This document shows, one piece after another, positions 45,926 to 54,988 of a DNA stretch of 64,000 nucleotides (position 1 is the first letter of the stretch; the number at the start of each line of letters is the position of its first letter). The notes under the pieces are model-generated. The model worked only from the letters and a program-made list of their open reading frames with translations, made no database searches and had not been told where the DNA came from. This DNA is from Arsenophonus sp. aPb (GTDB lineage: Bacteria > Pseudomonadota > Gammaproteobacteria > Enterobacterales > Enterobacteriaceae), in assembly GCF_029873475.1 (NCBI RefSeq), contig NZ_CP123499.1, forward strand, positions 1,364,001 through 1,428,000. Direction: 5' to 3'. The position numbers and the translations under genes were made by a program.

Positions 45926-46837
45926 TTATTGACCAAAACCTTTTGCAATAGTATCAACGGTAGTTTTTAATAATTCTATATATGTTGGGACTGGGCCATC
46001 AGAAGTAGAAAGAGAGTCAACATAGAGTACACCACCATATTGCGCCCCGGTTTCTCGACTTACTTGTTTCGCTGGTTTATCAGAAACAGTACTTTCGCTA
46101 AACACGACTGGAATATGGTATTTTTTTACAATATCAATAACTTTACGAACTTGTTGCGGTGAACCTTGTTCTTCTGCATTAATTGGCCACAAATAAGCTT
46201 CTTTAAAACCATAATCTTTAGCGAGATAACTAAAAGCACCTTCACTAGTAACTAACCAGCGTTTTTGCTGTGGGATTTGTGCCAGTCTTTTCCGTAGCGG
46301 TGCATCAATTTTGCTAATTTCACTAGCATATATTTTCGCATTTTGGTTATAAATATCTGCATTATTAGGGTCATATTTTACCAGTGCTGCTCGAATATTT
46401 TCAATATAGATCAATGCATTTTGGGCAGACATCCAGGCATGAGGATTAGGATTACCTTGATATTCACCTTCTCGAATAGGCATCGGTTTTATTCCTTTAG
46501 TCACAGTAACGGCAGGAATATGTTTGAAGTTTTCAAAAAAACGATTAAACCATGTTTCAAGTCCTAAACCATTCCATAAAATTAAATCAGCATTATGCGC
46601 TTTTAATATATCTTTAGGAGTTGGTTGATATTCATGAATTTCTGCCCCAGGTTTGGTAATTGATTGGACATTGGCGGCATTACCGGCCACATTTTGCGCA
46701 ATATCTTGAATAATAGTAAAAGTAGTGACAACGGTAAATTTTTTTGCGTATGCGATTGGATTAAAAAGAACAAGAATAGCGATTATTTTTAAACCAGTAA
46801 AAGTATGCCTAGATGAAAGGTTGGGTCTTTTATACAT
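45926..46837 (-). CDS. sitA: SitA, periplasmic manganese/iron-binding protein
   Basis: The substrate-binding protein of the Sit system, 303 aa, with a signal peptide cut near AYA-KK (residue 31). Metal ligands typical of cluster A-I proteins are visible: His68 (HEYQPTP), His133 (NPHAW), Glu199 (TSEGAFSYL) and Asp274 (VDSLS), the His2-Glu-Asp set for Mn2+/Fe2+ rather than the zinc type with a His-rich loop. It is the first gene of sitABCD, with a Fur box just upstream. Full length. Confidence 0.95.
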   Translation of the reverse strand: MYKRPNLSSRHTFTGLKIIAILVLFNPIAYAKKFTVVTTFTIIQDIAQNVAGNAANVQSITKPGAEIHEYQPTPKDILKAHNADLILWNGLGLETWFNRFFENFKHIPAVTVTKGIKPMPIREGEYQGNPNPHAWMSAQNALIYIENIRAALVKYDPNNADIYNQNAKIYASEISKIDAPLRKRLAQIPQQKRWLVTSEGAFSYLAKDYGFKEAYLWPINAEEQGSPQQVRKVIDIVKKYHIPVVFSESTVSDKPAKQVSRETGAQYGGVLYVDSLSTSDGPVPTYIELLKTTVDTIAKGFGQ

Positions 46838-46876
46838 AAGTATTTCCCGGTAATAAAGTAGTAAATTGCACTTTAA

Positions 46877-46891
46877 TGAGAATGATTATCA
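46877..46891. promoter_or_regulatory. Fur box upstream of sitABCD
   Basis: TGAGAATGATTATCA matches the 7-1-7 Fur pattern TGATAAT-N-ATTATCA with one mismatch. It is 40 bp before the sitA start and would give iron-dependent repression; the divergent MltE gene might share it. No separate MntR box was identified. Confidence 0.85.
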
Positions 46892-47051
46892 ACTATATAT
46901 GAAAGATGTCAATATGATCAATTATTGTAATTGTAATGTAGGTAGCAGATATGAGAGCCTCTTCACAACTCAACGCTAAAGGGATTAATTTTTATTTTTA
47001 TCTTATTAGGCTATGCTAAATAGGATCAAGCCATTAGAAGGTTGGTATAAG

Positions 47052-47711
47052 GTGAAATTTAAATGTTGTGGCGTCATATTCATTTTTTTATTAATAGGCT
47101 GCTCAAACAAACAATCTAATAGCCCAAAAACAGTTTATCAGAATGATTATTTGCGTTATTTCATGGAGGAACAAACCGAAAGTGAACCGTTAAAAACGCC
47201 TTATGATGTTGCAATTAGACAAGCAGCGCAACGCTATGGTATTGATGAAAACTTAATTAGAGCCATTATTAAAGTGGAGTCTAATTTTCGTGTTAATGCA
47301 GTGAGTAAATCCAATGCGATAGGTTTAATGCAAGTTAAGGCTTCTACTGCTGGTCGTGATGCATATCGGCTACAAGGTAAAGCGGGGCAACCTACCACGA
47401 GTCAGCTTAAAGATCCGGTTATTAATATTGATGTGGGAACAGCCTATATACGTTTTATTCAAGATAATCATTTATTCGGTATTCAAGACCCTAAAGTTCT
47501 TTATTATGCAACTGTGGTTGCTTATGTTAATGGTGCTGGCGCATTATTACGCATTTTTGATAACAATCGTCATGTTGCGATCGATAAAATTAATAAGCTG
47601 TCCGCAGAAGAGTTTTATCAACATATTCAAACAAAACATCCAAATGCACAAGCACCGCGTTATCTTTGGAAAATTAAAAATGCATACAATTCAATAGCTA
47701 TGATAGATTAG
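47052..47711 (+). CDS. mltE: Membrane-bound lytic transglycosylase, MltE (EmtA) type
   Basis: This lipoprotein endolytic transglycosylase cleaves peptidoglycan, forming 1,6-anhydro ends, in the periplasmic leaflet. A lipoprotein signal with lipobox LLIGC (Cys17) and an SLT domain are clear: catalytic Glu76 in IIKVESNF, NAIGLMQVKAST, and YVNGAGALL. E. coli EmtA is 203 aa and this protein about 219. I favour the GTG at 47052, which gives a normal short basic signal start (MKFKCC) and sits 10 nt after AAGG; an ATG at 47013 is the alternative. A 30-residue acidic linker follows the lipid anchor. Confidence 0.87.
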   Translation: MKFKCCGVIFIFLLIGCSNKQSNSPKTVYQNDYLRYFMEEQTESEPLKTPYDVAIRQAAQRYGIDENLIRAIIKVESNFRVNAVSKSNAIGLMQVKASTAGRDAYRLQGKAGQPTTSQLKDPVINIDVGTAYIRFIQDNHLFGIQDPKVLYYATVVAYVNGAGALLRIFDNNRHVAIDKINKLSAEEFYQHIQTKHPNAQAPRYLWKIKNAYNSIAMID

Positions 47712-48150
47712 TTATTGATTTATATTAATAAAAAATGACAATGGTTTTGATCATAATCTATTTTTACTAAAAATCACGGCGTTAGTGATACGAAAATTTT
47801 AGTAATGGACTAATCTAGTTTTTTATTACTATTTCGCTGTATAATAACGAATAAATTTAAATTCGCTTAATTTATCAAAATTTAACTAGCTGACAATTAA
47901 TTTGTCACTGGTTTTTTAGCATTTTATTCTTATTATCCAAGATTTAATCTATTAATTAGACCTTCATGGTGGTAATATGCGCCGCTAAGTTAATGCAAGT
48001 ACGTATTCCTTTTGCCCTATTTGGGCTGTTTTAACACGTACATCACTTACAAGGTGAAGTAAGAAGTTGCTTTAACTCAAATTTAATAAAAATATATTTC
48101 TATACATGTGATCTTGCGTATGGGTCACCACTGTAAATTAAGGATTTTAA
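47712..48150. other. thrS leader region
   Basis: The first half is AT-rich spacer. The second half contains a structured leader at 47999-48041 (see separate entry) and a small CTTAC/GTAAG hairpin at 48047-48064. E. coli thrS is controlled by ThrRS binding its own leader, so a similar operator may be here. Confidence 0.5.
47999..48041 (+). promoter_or_regulatory. Nested hairpin in the thrS leader (possible translational operator)
   Basis: Outer arms GTACGT and ACGTAC enclose an inner hairpin GCCC-TATTT-GGGC. It lies 110 bp upstream of the thrS start. E. coli thrS mRNA has hairpins that mimic the tRNA-Thr anticodon arm; CGT triplets occur here, but equivalence is unproven. Confidence 0.4.
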
Positions 48151-50073
48151 ATGCCAGTTATTACTCTTCCTGACGGAAGTCAACGTCAATATGAGCATGC
48201 TGTTTCAGTAATGGATATTGCAAATGATATTGGCTCAGGCCTTGCAAAAGCCTGTATAGCCGGTCGTGTTAATGGTGAACTTGTTGATGCTAATGATCAG
48301 ATTAATAATGATGCTCAATTAGCCATTATTACGAGTAAAGATCTTGAGGGCTTAGAGATTATCCGTCACTCATGCGCACATTTACTCGGTCATGCGATTA
48401 AACAATTATGGCCAACGACTAAAATGGCAATTGGGCCTATCATTGAAAATGGTTTTTATTATGACGTTGATCTGGAGCAAGCTTTAACTCAGGAAGATTT
48501 AGAAAAACTTGAACAGCGGATGCACGAACTTGCTGAAAAGAACTATGATGTTATCAAAAAGCGGGTTAGTTGGCAGGAAGCAAGGGATACGTTTGTTGCT
48601 CGAGGTGAGGATTATAAAGTTAAAATTTTGGATGAAAATATTAATAAAGATGATCATCCTGGACTTTATTATCATGAAGAATATATTGATATGTGTCGTG
48701 GGCCGCATGTTCCTAATATGCGTTTTTGTCATTACTTCAAATTACAAAAAGTGGCTGGTGCCTATTGGCGCGGTAATAGCGACAATAAAATGTTACAAAG
48801 GATCTATGGAACAGCTTGGGCCAATAAAAAACAGTTAGCGGCTTATTTATTACGTTTAGAAGAAGCAGCTAAGCGAGATCATCGTAAGATAGGGAAACAA
48901 CTTGATCTTTATCATATGCAGGAAGAAGCTCCAGGTATGGCGTTTTGGCATAATGATGGTTGGGTAATATTTCGTGAATTGGAAACCTTTATCCGTACTA
49001 AATTAAATGAATATCAATACCAGGAAGTAAAAGGTCCATTGATGATGGATCGCATTCTTTGGGAAAAAACAGGTCACTGGGAAAACTATAAAGAAAACAT
49101 GTTTACCACATCATCGGAAAATCGAGAATATTGTATAAAACCGATGAATTGCCCAGGCCATGTTCAGATATTTAATCAAGGCTTGAGATCTTATCGTGAT
49201 TTGCCATTACGTATGGCAGAGTTTGGCAGTTGTCACCGTAATGAGCCATCAGGCGCTTTACATGGCTTGATGCGCGTACGTGGTTTTACCCAAGATGATG
49301 CGCATATTTTTTGTACTGAAGATCAGATTTTAACTGAAGTGAAAAGTTGCATTAAAATGATTTATGATGTTTATGCAACCTTTGGTTTTGAAAAAATTGC
49401 TGTTAAATTGTCAACCCGGCCAGAAAAACGGATAGGCACTGATGCGCAATGGGATCGTGCAGAAAGCGATCTCGCTAAGGCACTAGGGGATATTGAATTT
49501 GATTATCAACCCGGTGAAGGTGCATTTTATGGGCCTAAAATTGAGTTTACTCTGTATGATTGTTTGGATCGGGCTTGGCAATGTGGTACTGTACAGCTTG
49601 ATTTCTCATTACCGAGTCGTTTAGGTGCTTCCTATGTAGATGAAAATAATGAACGTCAGGTGCCTGTGATGATTCATCGCGCTGTTTTAGGATCACTTGA
49701 ACGTTTTATTGGGATTTTAACTGAGCAGTATGCAGGTTTCTTCCCAACCTGGTTAGCACCATTACAAATTGTTATAATAAATATCACGGATGCACAAGCT
49801 GATTTTGTACAAAAAGTAGTAAAAAAATTGAGTAATTTTGGTATTCGTGTAAAAGCAGACTTGAGAAACGAGAAAATAGGCTTTAAAATTCGTGAGCATA
49901 CTTTGCGTCGCGTTCCTTATATGTTAGTTTGTGGTGATAAAGAAGTTAAATCGAATCAGGTATCTGTTCGAACCCGTGATGGGAAGGATTTAGGAACATT
50001 TGACGTCACAGAATTTGCAGAAAGAGTGCTTGATGAAATTCGCACTCGTCGTATTTATCAACTGGAGGAATAA
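48151..50073 (+). CDS. thrS: Threonyl-tRNA synthetase (ThrS)
   Basis: This class II synthetase charges tRNA-Thr and edits mischarged serine. The 640-aa protein (E. coli 642) has the N-terminal TGS domain (1-61), the editing domain with HSCAHLLGHAIKQ near residue 73 and CRGPH near 182, the zinc-site catalytic core (MNCPGHVQIF; Cys in the NCPGH loop) and C-terminal anticodon-binding domain (from about 535). It begins the conserved thrS-infC-rpmI-rplT-pheST-ihfA block, with infC 3 bp after its stop. Confidence 0.98.
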   Translation: MPVITLPDGSQRQYEHAVSVMDIANDIGSGLAKACIAGRVNGELVDANDQINNDAQLAIITSKDLEGLEIIRHSCAHLLGHAIKQLWPTTKMAIGPIIENGFYYDVDLEQALTQEDLEKLEQRMHELAEKNYDVIKKRVSWQEARDTFVARGEDYKVKILDENINKDDHPGLYYHEEYIDMCRGPHVPNMRFCHYFKLQKVAGAYWRGNSDNKMLQRIYGTAWANKKQLAAYLLRLEEAAKRDHRKIGKQLDLYHMQEEAPGMAFWHNDGWVIFRELETFIRTKLNEYQYQEVKGPLMMDRILWEKTGHWENYKENMFTTSSENREYCIKPMNCPGHVQIFNQGLRSYRDLPLRMAEFGSCHRNEPSGALHGLMRVRGFTQDDAHIFCTEDQILTEVKSCIKMIYDVYATFGFEKIAVKLSTRPEKRIGTDAQWDRAESDLAKALGDIEFDYQPGEGAFYGPKIEFTLYDCLDRAWQCGTVQLDFSLPSRLGASYVDENNERQVPVMIHRAVLGSLERFIGILTEQYAGFFPTWLAPLQIVIINITDAQADFVQKVVKKLSNFGIRVKADLRNEKIGFKIREHTLRRVPYMLVCGDKEVKSNQVSVRTRDGKDLGTFDVTEFAERVLDEIRTRRIYQLEE

Positions 50074-50076
50074 GGT

Positions 50077-50616
50077 ATTAAAGGCGGAAAAAGAATTCAA
50101 ACGGCGCGCCCGAATCGTATTAATACGGAGATTCGTGCTTCTGAAGTTCGTTTAACTGGTTTAGATGGCGAGCAGATTGGTATTATCAGTCTAAAAGAAG
50201 CTCTTGAAAAAGCCGAGGAAGCTGGTGTTGATTTAGTCGAAATCAGTCCAAATGCCGAGCCGCCGGTTTGCCGTATCATGGATTACGGCAAGTTCCTCTA
50301 TGAGAAGAGTAAATCGCTCAAAGAGCAGAAAAAGAAACAAAGAGTTATTCAGGTAAAGGAAATTAAATTCCGACCTGGTACAGATGAAGGTGATTATCAG
50401 GTCAAACTACGCAACCTGATTCGCTTTCTGGAAGATGGTGATAAAGCCAAAATCACGTTACGGTTTCGTGGTCGTGAAATGGCGCACCAACAAATCGGTA
50501 TTGATATGCTTAATCGTATCAAAAACGATTTGGATGATATGTCAGTCGTCGAATCTTTTCCAAGCAAGATCGAAGGCCGTCAGATGATCATGGTGCTTGC
50601 ACCGAAAAAGAAATAG
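50077..50616 (+). CDS. infC: Translation initiation factor IF-3 (InfC), ATT start codon
   Basis: IF-3 binds the 30S subunit, prevents early 50S joining and checks the initiator codon. Read from the ATT at 50077 the protein is 179 aa (E. coli 180) and starts KGGKRIQTARPNRIN, matching E. coli. No ATG occurs before residue 68, at 50278, so the true start must be non-ATG. The ATT, 3 bp after the thrS stop and behind TAAGG, is the known unusual start that lets IF-3 repress its own translation. Both the N-domain and C-domain (GDKAKITLRFRGREM) are complete. Confidence 0.96.
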   Translation: MKGGKRIQTARPNRINTEIRASEVRLTGLDGEQIGIISLKEALEKAEEAGVDLVEISPNAEPPVCRIMDYGKFLYEKSKSLKEQKKKQRVIQVKEIKFRPGTDEGDYQVKLRNLIRFLEDGDKAKITLRFRGREMAHQQIGIDMLNRIKNDLDDMSVVESFPSKIEGRQMIMVLAPKKK

Positions 50617-50707
50617 TTAGGCAACCAAGTAATAGCGTTCTATTTAGATGGGAAACTATTCGCCTGGCTAGTTAGTTATAATTAACAATGCGAAGTGGAT
50701 ATTTAAA

Positions 50708-50905
50708 ATGCCAAAGATTAAAACAGTACGTGGTGCGGCAAAACGTTTTAAAAAAACTGCCAGTGGTGGTTTTAAGCGTAAGCATGCTAACCTTCGTCAT
50801 ATTCTGACTAAAAAGTCAACTAAGCGTAAGCGTCATTTACGACCAAAGACCCTGGTTTCTAAAGGTGATCTGGGTTTGGTAGTGGCTTGTTTGCCATACG
50901 CATAA
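50708..50905 (+). CDS. rpmI: 50S ribosomal protein L35 (RpmI)
   Basis: The 65-aa basic protein starts MPKIKTVRGAAKRFKKT, as in E. coli L35 (65 aa), and has the KHANLRHILTKKSTKRKRHLR block. It is between infC and rplT. In E. coli L20 represses this mRNA by binding a pseudoknot reaching from the infC-rpmI region; the 90-bp infC-rpmI gap here is long enough for such structure, which I could not fold. Confidence 0.97.
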   Translation: MPKIKTVRGAAKRFKKTASGGFKRKHANLRHILTKKSTKRKRHLRPKTLVSKGDLGLVVACLPYA

Positions 50906-50961
50906 GTTTGAGTTTTTAGTTTAAGATTATCGAATTTAATTCGAAGTGATAGGAGAAATGT

Positions 50962-51318
50962 ATGGCTCGCGTAAAACGTGGTGTAATAGCCCGCGCACGT
51001 CACAAAAAAATATTAAAGCAAGCGAAAGGTTACTATGGTGCCCGTTCGCGTGTTTATCGTGTTGCTTTCCAGGCGGTAATTAAAGCCGGTCAGTATGCTT
51101 ATCGTGACCGTCGTCAGCGTAAGCGTCAGTTCCGTCAATTATGGATCGCACGTATTAACGCTGCTGCTCGTCAGAATGGTTTGTCTTATAGTCGTTTCAT
51201 TAATGGCCTGAAAAAAGCCTCAATTGAAATTGACCGTAAGATCTTATCTGATATTGCTGTTTTTGATAAAGTTGCATTTGCAGCATTAGTCGAGAAAGCA
51301 AAAAGCGCGTTAGCTTAA
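50962..51318 (+). CDS. rplT: 50S ribosomal protein L20 (RplT)
   Basis: The 118-aa protein (E. coli 118) starts MARVKRGVIARARHKKILKQAKGYYGAR-like and retains the YRDRRQRKRQFRQLWIARIN block. L20 is an early 50S assembly protein and autoregulator of rpmI-rplT. An AGGAG ribosome site precedes it. A strong terminator follows 13 bp past the stop. Confidence 0.98.
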   Translation: MARVKRGVIARARHKKILKQAKGYYGARSRVYRVAFQAVIKAGQYAYRDRRQRKRQFRQLWIARINAAARQNGLSYSRFINGLKKASIEIDRKILSDIAVFDKVAFAALVEKAKSALA

Positions 51319-51331
51319 ATCAGCTAAATTA

Positions 51332-51356
51332 AGAGGGGCTTAGCTCCCTCTTTTTT
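51332..51356 (+). terminator. Terminator after rplT
   Basis: AGAGGG and CCCTCT arms with a short GCT/AGC extension are followed by TTTTTT. It separates the infC-rplT transcript from the pheM-pheST transcript. Confidence 0.9.
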
Positions 51357-51397
51357 ATTTATCAATGAACCGATGTATTATAAATAAGAGTTATTTT

Positions 51398-51460
51398 ATG
51401 AATAGCTGCTTAAAGATGAAAATTGTTTTTTTTCGTTTCTTTTTTTATTTTAGCACCTAA
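51398..51460 (+). CDS. pheM: PheM leader peptide of the pheST attenuator
   Basis: A 20-codon frame ends in FFRFFFYFST, with seven of the last ten to twelve codons encoding Phe or Tyr. E. coli PheM ends in the same FRFFFYFST. The ATG at 51398 has AAGAG 7 nt upstream; an internal ATG at 51416 would give a 14-aa peptide, the E. coli length. Ribosome stalling at Phe codons when tRNA-Phe is uncharged would let transcription pass the terminator at 51509-51531. Confidence 0.93.
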   Translation: MNSCLKMKIVFFRFFFYFST

Positions 51461-51531
51461 AATTTGGGGCTTTCGCGTATTTAAGAAAAGAAACGAAAAA
51501 CTGCGATAAGCCTCCAAATGGAGGCTTTTTT
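51428..51531 (+). promoter_or_regulatory. pheST attenuator (antiterminator arms and terminator)
   Basis: The Phe-codon run TTTCGTTTCTT at 51431-51441 can pair with AAGAAACGAAA at about 51488-51498, sequestering the leader. Downstream, AGCCTCC and GGAGGCT (51509-51515, 51520-51526) form a terminator ending in TTTTTT. This is the complete layout of a phenylalanine attenuator before pheS. Confidence 0.88.
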
Positions 51532-51598
51532 GTTAGTAATTCTAAAAAATTTTATTTTCAACAATGATTAGGCCAAAGGGTCGTAAGAAGAGGGAACA

Positions 51599-52582
51599 AT
51601 GCCACATCTCGTCGAGTTGGTTGCGCAGGCAAAAGCAGCCATAGAAAAAGCTCAGGATGTTGCTGCGTTGGATTCAGTGCGTGTTGAGTTTTTAGGTAAA
51701 AAAGGCCATTTAACACTACAGATGTCAACGTTGCGTAATCTACCTGCAGAAGAACGCCCTGCAGCAGGAGCCGTTATTAATCAAGCAAAACAAGAAGTTC
51801 AGCATACATTGAATATGCGTAAAGAGCAGTTAGAAAATGTGTTATTGAATGCTCGATTAGTGGCAGAGAAAATCGATATTTCATTACCTGGTCGCCAAAC
51901 TGAAAATGGTAGTCTTCATCCAGTAACCCGTACCATTGATCGTATTGAAGAATTCTTTGGTGAACTTGGTTTTTCTGTTGTTTGCGGTCCTGAAATAGAA
52001 GATGACTATCACAATTTTGATGCTTTAAATATCCCTGCACACCATCCTGCTCGAGCTTCACATGATACTTTCTGGTTTGATACTACGCGTCTATTACGTA
52101 CACAAACTTCAGGTGTTCAAATTCGCACAATGAAAGGTAAACAACCACCGATTCGTATTATTGCCCCTGGTCGTGTATACCGGAATGATTATGATCAAAC
52201 TCATACGCCAATGTTCCACCAAACAGAGGGCTTGATTGTTGATAAAAATATTAGTTTTACCAATTTAAAAGGTACACTACATGACTTTTTAAATCATTTT
52301 TTTGAAGAAAAAACCCGTGTTCGTTTTCGACCATCATATTTTCCATTCACTGAACCTTCAGCTGAAGTCGATGTGATGGGTAAAAATGGTAAATGGTTAG
52401 AAGTGTTAGGTTGTGGCATGGTACATCCAAATGTATTACGCAATGTTGGTATTGATCCTGACTTATATTCTGGTTTTGCCTTTGGGATGGGAATGGAGCG
52501 CTTAACGATGTTACGTTATGGTGTGACCGATTTACGTGCTTTTTTTGAAAATGATCTTCGTTTTCTTAAACAATTTAGATAA
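51599..52582 (+). CDS. pheS: Phenylalanyl-tRNA synthetase alpha subunit (PheS)
   Basis: PheS is the catalytic subunit of the (alpha-beta)2 enzyme. The 327-aa protein (E. coli 327) has an N-terminal coiled-coil (residues 1-90) and class II motifs: the HPVTR and FFxxLGF region, GRVYRNDYDQTHTPMFHQTEG (motif 2 region), and FGMGMERLTMLRYGV (motif 3). An AGGGA ribosome site precedes it. It lies 14 bp before pheT in the same transcript. Confidence 0.98.
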   Translation: MPHLVELVAQAKAAIEKAQDVAALDSVRVEFLGKKGHLTLQMSTLRNLPAEERPAAGAVINQAKQEVQHTLNMRKEQLENVLLNARLVAEKIDISLPGRQTENGSLHPVTRTIDRIEEFFGELGFSVVCGPEIEDDYHNFDALNIPAHHPARASHDTFWFDTTRLLRTQTSGVQIRTMKGKQPPIRIIAPGRVYRNDYDQTHTPMFHQTEGLIVDKNISFTNLKGTLHDFLNHFFEEKTRVRFRPSYFPFTEPSAEVDVMGKNGKWLEVLGCGMVHPNVLRNVGIDPDLYSGFAFGMGMERLTMLRYGVTDLRAFFENDLRFLKQFR

Positions 52583-52596
52583 GGCAGGATTATCAC

Positions 52597-54984
52597 ATGA
52601 AATTGAGTGAATTTTGGTTACGTGAATGGGTAAATCCAGCAATAAGCAGTGAAGCCTTATCAGAGCAAATGACGATGGCGGGTTTGGAGATTGATGATGT
52701 TAAACCTGTAGCCGGTCAATTCCAAGGTGTGTTAGTTGGTGAGATTGTTGAATGTGTGCAACATCCTAATGCAGATAAATTGCGGTTAACAAAGGTCAAT
52801 ATTGGGGCTGAACAGTTACTCAATATTGTCTGTGGAGCACCAAATTGCCGACAAGGATTAAAAGTCGCTGTGGCAACCATTGGCGCGGTTTTACCTGATA
52901 ATTTTAAAATAAAAGCAACAAAACTACGCGGTGAGCTTTCTGAGGGTATGCTTTGTTCTTATTCAGAACTTGCCATTTCTGATGACCATGCAGGTATTAT
53001 TGAGCTACCACACGACGCGCCTGTTGGTATCGATATTCGTAGCTACTTGCAACTTGATGACCATATTTTCGAAGTAAGTTTGACGCCGAATCGTGCTGAT
53101 TGTTTAAGTATGTTAGGTATCGCACGCGATATTGCGGCTATCAATAACCTTGCGTTAAATACGGTAAAGATTGAACCAGTTAAAGGCACTGATGCAGGGG
53201 TTTTTCCTATTCGGGTAGAAGCGCCTATGGCGTGCCCCCGTTTTTTAGGCCGAGTAATAAAAGGTATTGATATTACAGCGCCAACCCCTATTTGGATGAA
53301 AGAAAAATTACGTCGTGGAGGGATCCGTGCTATTGATCCAGTGGTTGATATTACTAATTTTGTGTTATTAGAGTTAGGTCAGCCTTTACATGCTTATGAT
53401 CTTGATTGTTTAAATGGCGCGATAATTGTTCGCATGGCGAAACAGGATGAAACATTAGTTTTACTTGATGACAGTGAAGTGACTTTGAAGCAAGATACTT
53501 TAGTCATCGCCGATGAGAAAGGTGCCTTAGGGATTGCCGGAATTTTTGGCGGCAAGCACTCTAGTGTCAAGCAAAATACCACCAATATCTTGTTAGAGAG
53601 TGCTTTTTTCGATCCATTAACAATTGCTGGTCGAGCACGTAATTATGGTCTTCATACTGAGGCTTCACACCGTTTTGAACGGGGTGTCGATCCACAGCTG
53701 CAATATAAAGCCATGGAGCGTGCAACCAGATTAATCGTTGAAATTTGTGGTGGTGATGCTGGAAATATTATTGATGTTAGCCATCAAACTAGCTTACCAC
53801 AAGTGGCAAAAATAACCCTGACTCGACGAAAACTTGATCGTTTAATTGGTCATAGTATCCCGGATATTAATGTTAATCAGATCCTTCAACGTTTAGGTTG
53901 CCAAGTGATTAGTGAGCAAGATAGTTGGCAAGTGGTTGCTCCATCTTGGCGTTTTGATATGCGAATTGAAGAAGATTTGATTGAAGAAGTCGCTCGTGTT
54001 TATGGTTATAATAATATACCCAATGTACCGTTACGTGCTGATTTAGTCATGACCCCTCGTTGTGAATCCGTTCTGCCATTAAAACGAGTGAAAACGTTAT
54101 TAATTGATCGTGGTTACAATGAAGCGATTACCTACAGTTTTGTTGATCCTAAAATTCAGCAACTGCTGCATCCAGATTCCGATGCGATGATTTTACCTGA
54201 TCCTATTTCAACTGATATGTCGGCAATGCGGCTTTCATTATTGCCTGGCTTATTAACGACAGTAATTTACAATCAAAATCGCCAACAAAATCGTATTCGA
54301 CTGTTTGAAACTGGATTACGATTTGTGCCGGATACATCAGCAGAACATGGTATTCGGCAAGAATTGATGTTAGCAGGCGTGATTACTGGCAATCGCTATG
54401 AAGAGCACTGGTTACAAGAAAAACGCGCTGTTGATTTTTTTGATATAAAAGGTGACGTTGAAGCAATACTGGAATTAACCGGAAAATTAGACAATATTAT
54501 TTATAAGGCTCACTCGAATCCTGCACTTCATCCCGGACAAAGCGCTGGGATTTATCTGAATAATAATTATATTGGATATGTAGGTGTTATTCATCCAGAA
54601 CTGGAAAATAAGCTAAATTTGAATGGTAGAACACTTATTTTTGAATTGCTGTGGGATACTGTTGCCGAGCGCGTTATCCCTAAAGCAAATATGATTTCAC
54701 GTTTCCCTGCCAATCGACGAGATATTGCTGTTGTAGTACCAGAAGAGGTAGCAACGGCGGATGTATTGGCTGAATGCAAGAAAATTGGCATAAATCATAT
54801 AGTTGGCATAAACTTGTTTGACGTGTACTGTGGTAAAGGTGTAGCGGAAGGTTATAAGAGCCTTGCTATTAGCTTAATCTTGCAGGATACAAATCGTACT
54901 CTGGAAGAAGAAGAGATTGCCGCAACTGTTGATAAATGTGTAGCTGCGTTAAAACGGCGATTCCAAGCATCCTTGAGGGACTAA
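52597..54984 (+). CDS. pheT: Phenylalanyl-tRNA synthetase beta subunit (PheT)
   Basis: PheT completes PheRS and carries the editing site for misacylated Tyr-tRNA. The 795-aa protein (E. coli 795) has the EMAP-like OB domain (about 40-150), B3/B4 editing domain (about 210-390), B5 domain (about 400-470), a synthetase-like core, and the C-terminal ferredoxin-fold anticodon-binding domain (about 700-795, SRFPANRRDIAVVV). It is 4 bp from ihfA. Confidence 0.98.
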   Translation: MKLSEFWLREWVNPAISSEALSEQMTMAGLEIDDVKPVAGQFQGVLVGEIVECVQHPNADKLRLTKVNIGAEQLLNIVCGAPNCRQGLKVAVATIGAVLPDNFKIKATKLRGELSEGMLCSYSELAISDDHAGIIELPHDAPVGIDIRSYLQLDDHIFEVSLTPNRADCLSMLGIARDIAAINNLALNTVKIEPVKGTDAGVFPIRVEAPMACPRFLGRVIKGIDITAPTPIWMKEKLRRGGIRAIDPVVDITNFVLLELGQPLHAYDLDCLNGAIIVRMAKQDETLVLLDDSEVTLKQDTLVIADEKGALGIAGIFGGKHSSVKQNTTNILLESAFFDPLTIAGRARNYGLHTEASHRFERGVDPQLQYKAMERATRLIVEICGGDAGNIIDVSHQTSLPQVAKITLTRRKLDRLIGHSIPDINVNQILQRLGCQVISEQDSWQVVAPSWRFDMRIEEDLIEEVARVYGYNNIPNVPLRADLVMTPRCESVLPLKRVKTLLIDRGYNEAITYSFVDPKIQQLLHPDSDAMILPDPISTDMSAMRLSLLPGLLTTVIYNQNRQQNRIRLFETGLRFVPDTSAEHGIRQELMLAGVITGNRYEEHWLQEKRAVDFFDIKGDVEAILELTGKLDNIIYKAHSNPALHPGQSAGIYLNNNYIGYVGVIHPELENKLNLNGRTLIFELLWDTVAERVIPKANMISRFPANRRDIAVVVPEEVATADVLAECKKIGINHIVGINLFDVYCGKGVAEGYKSLAISLILQDTNRTLEEEEIAATVDKCVAALKRRFQASLRD

Positions 54985-54988
54985 ACCT

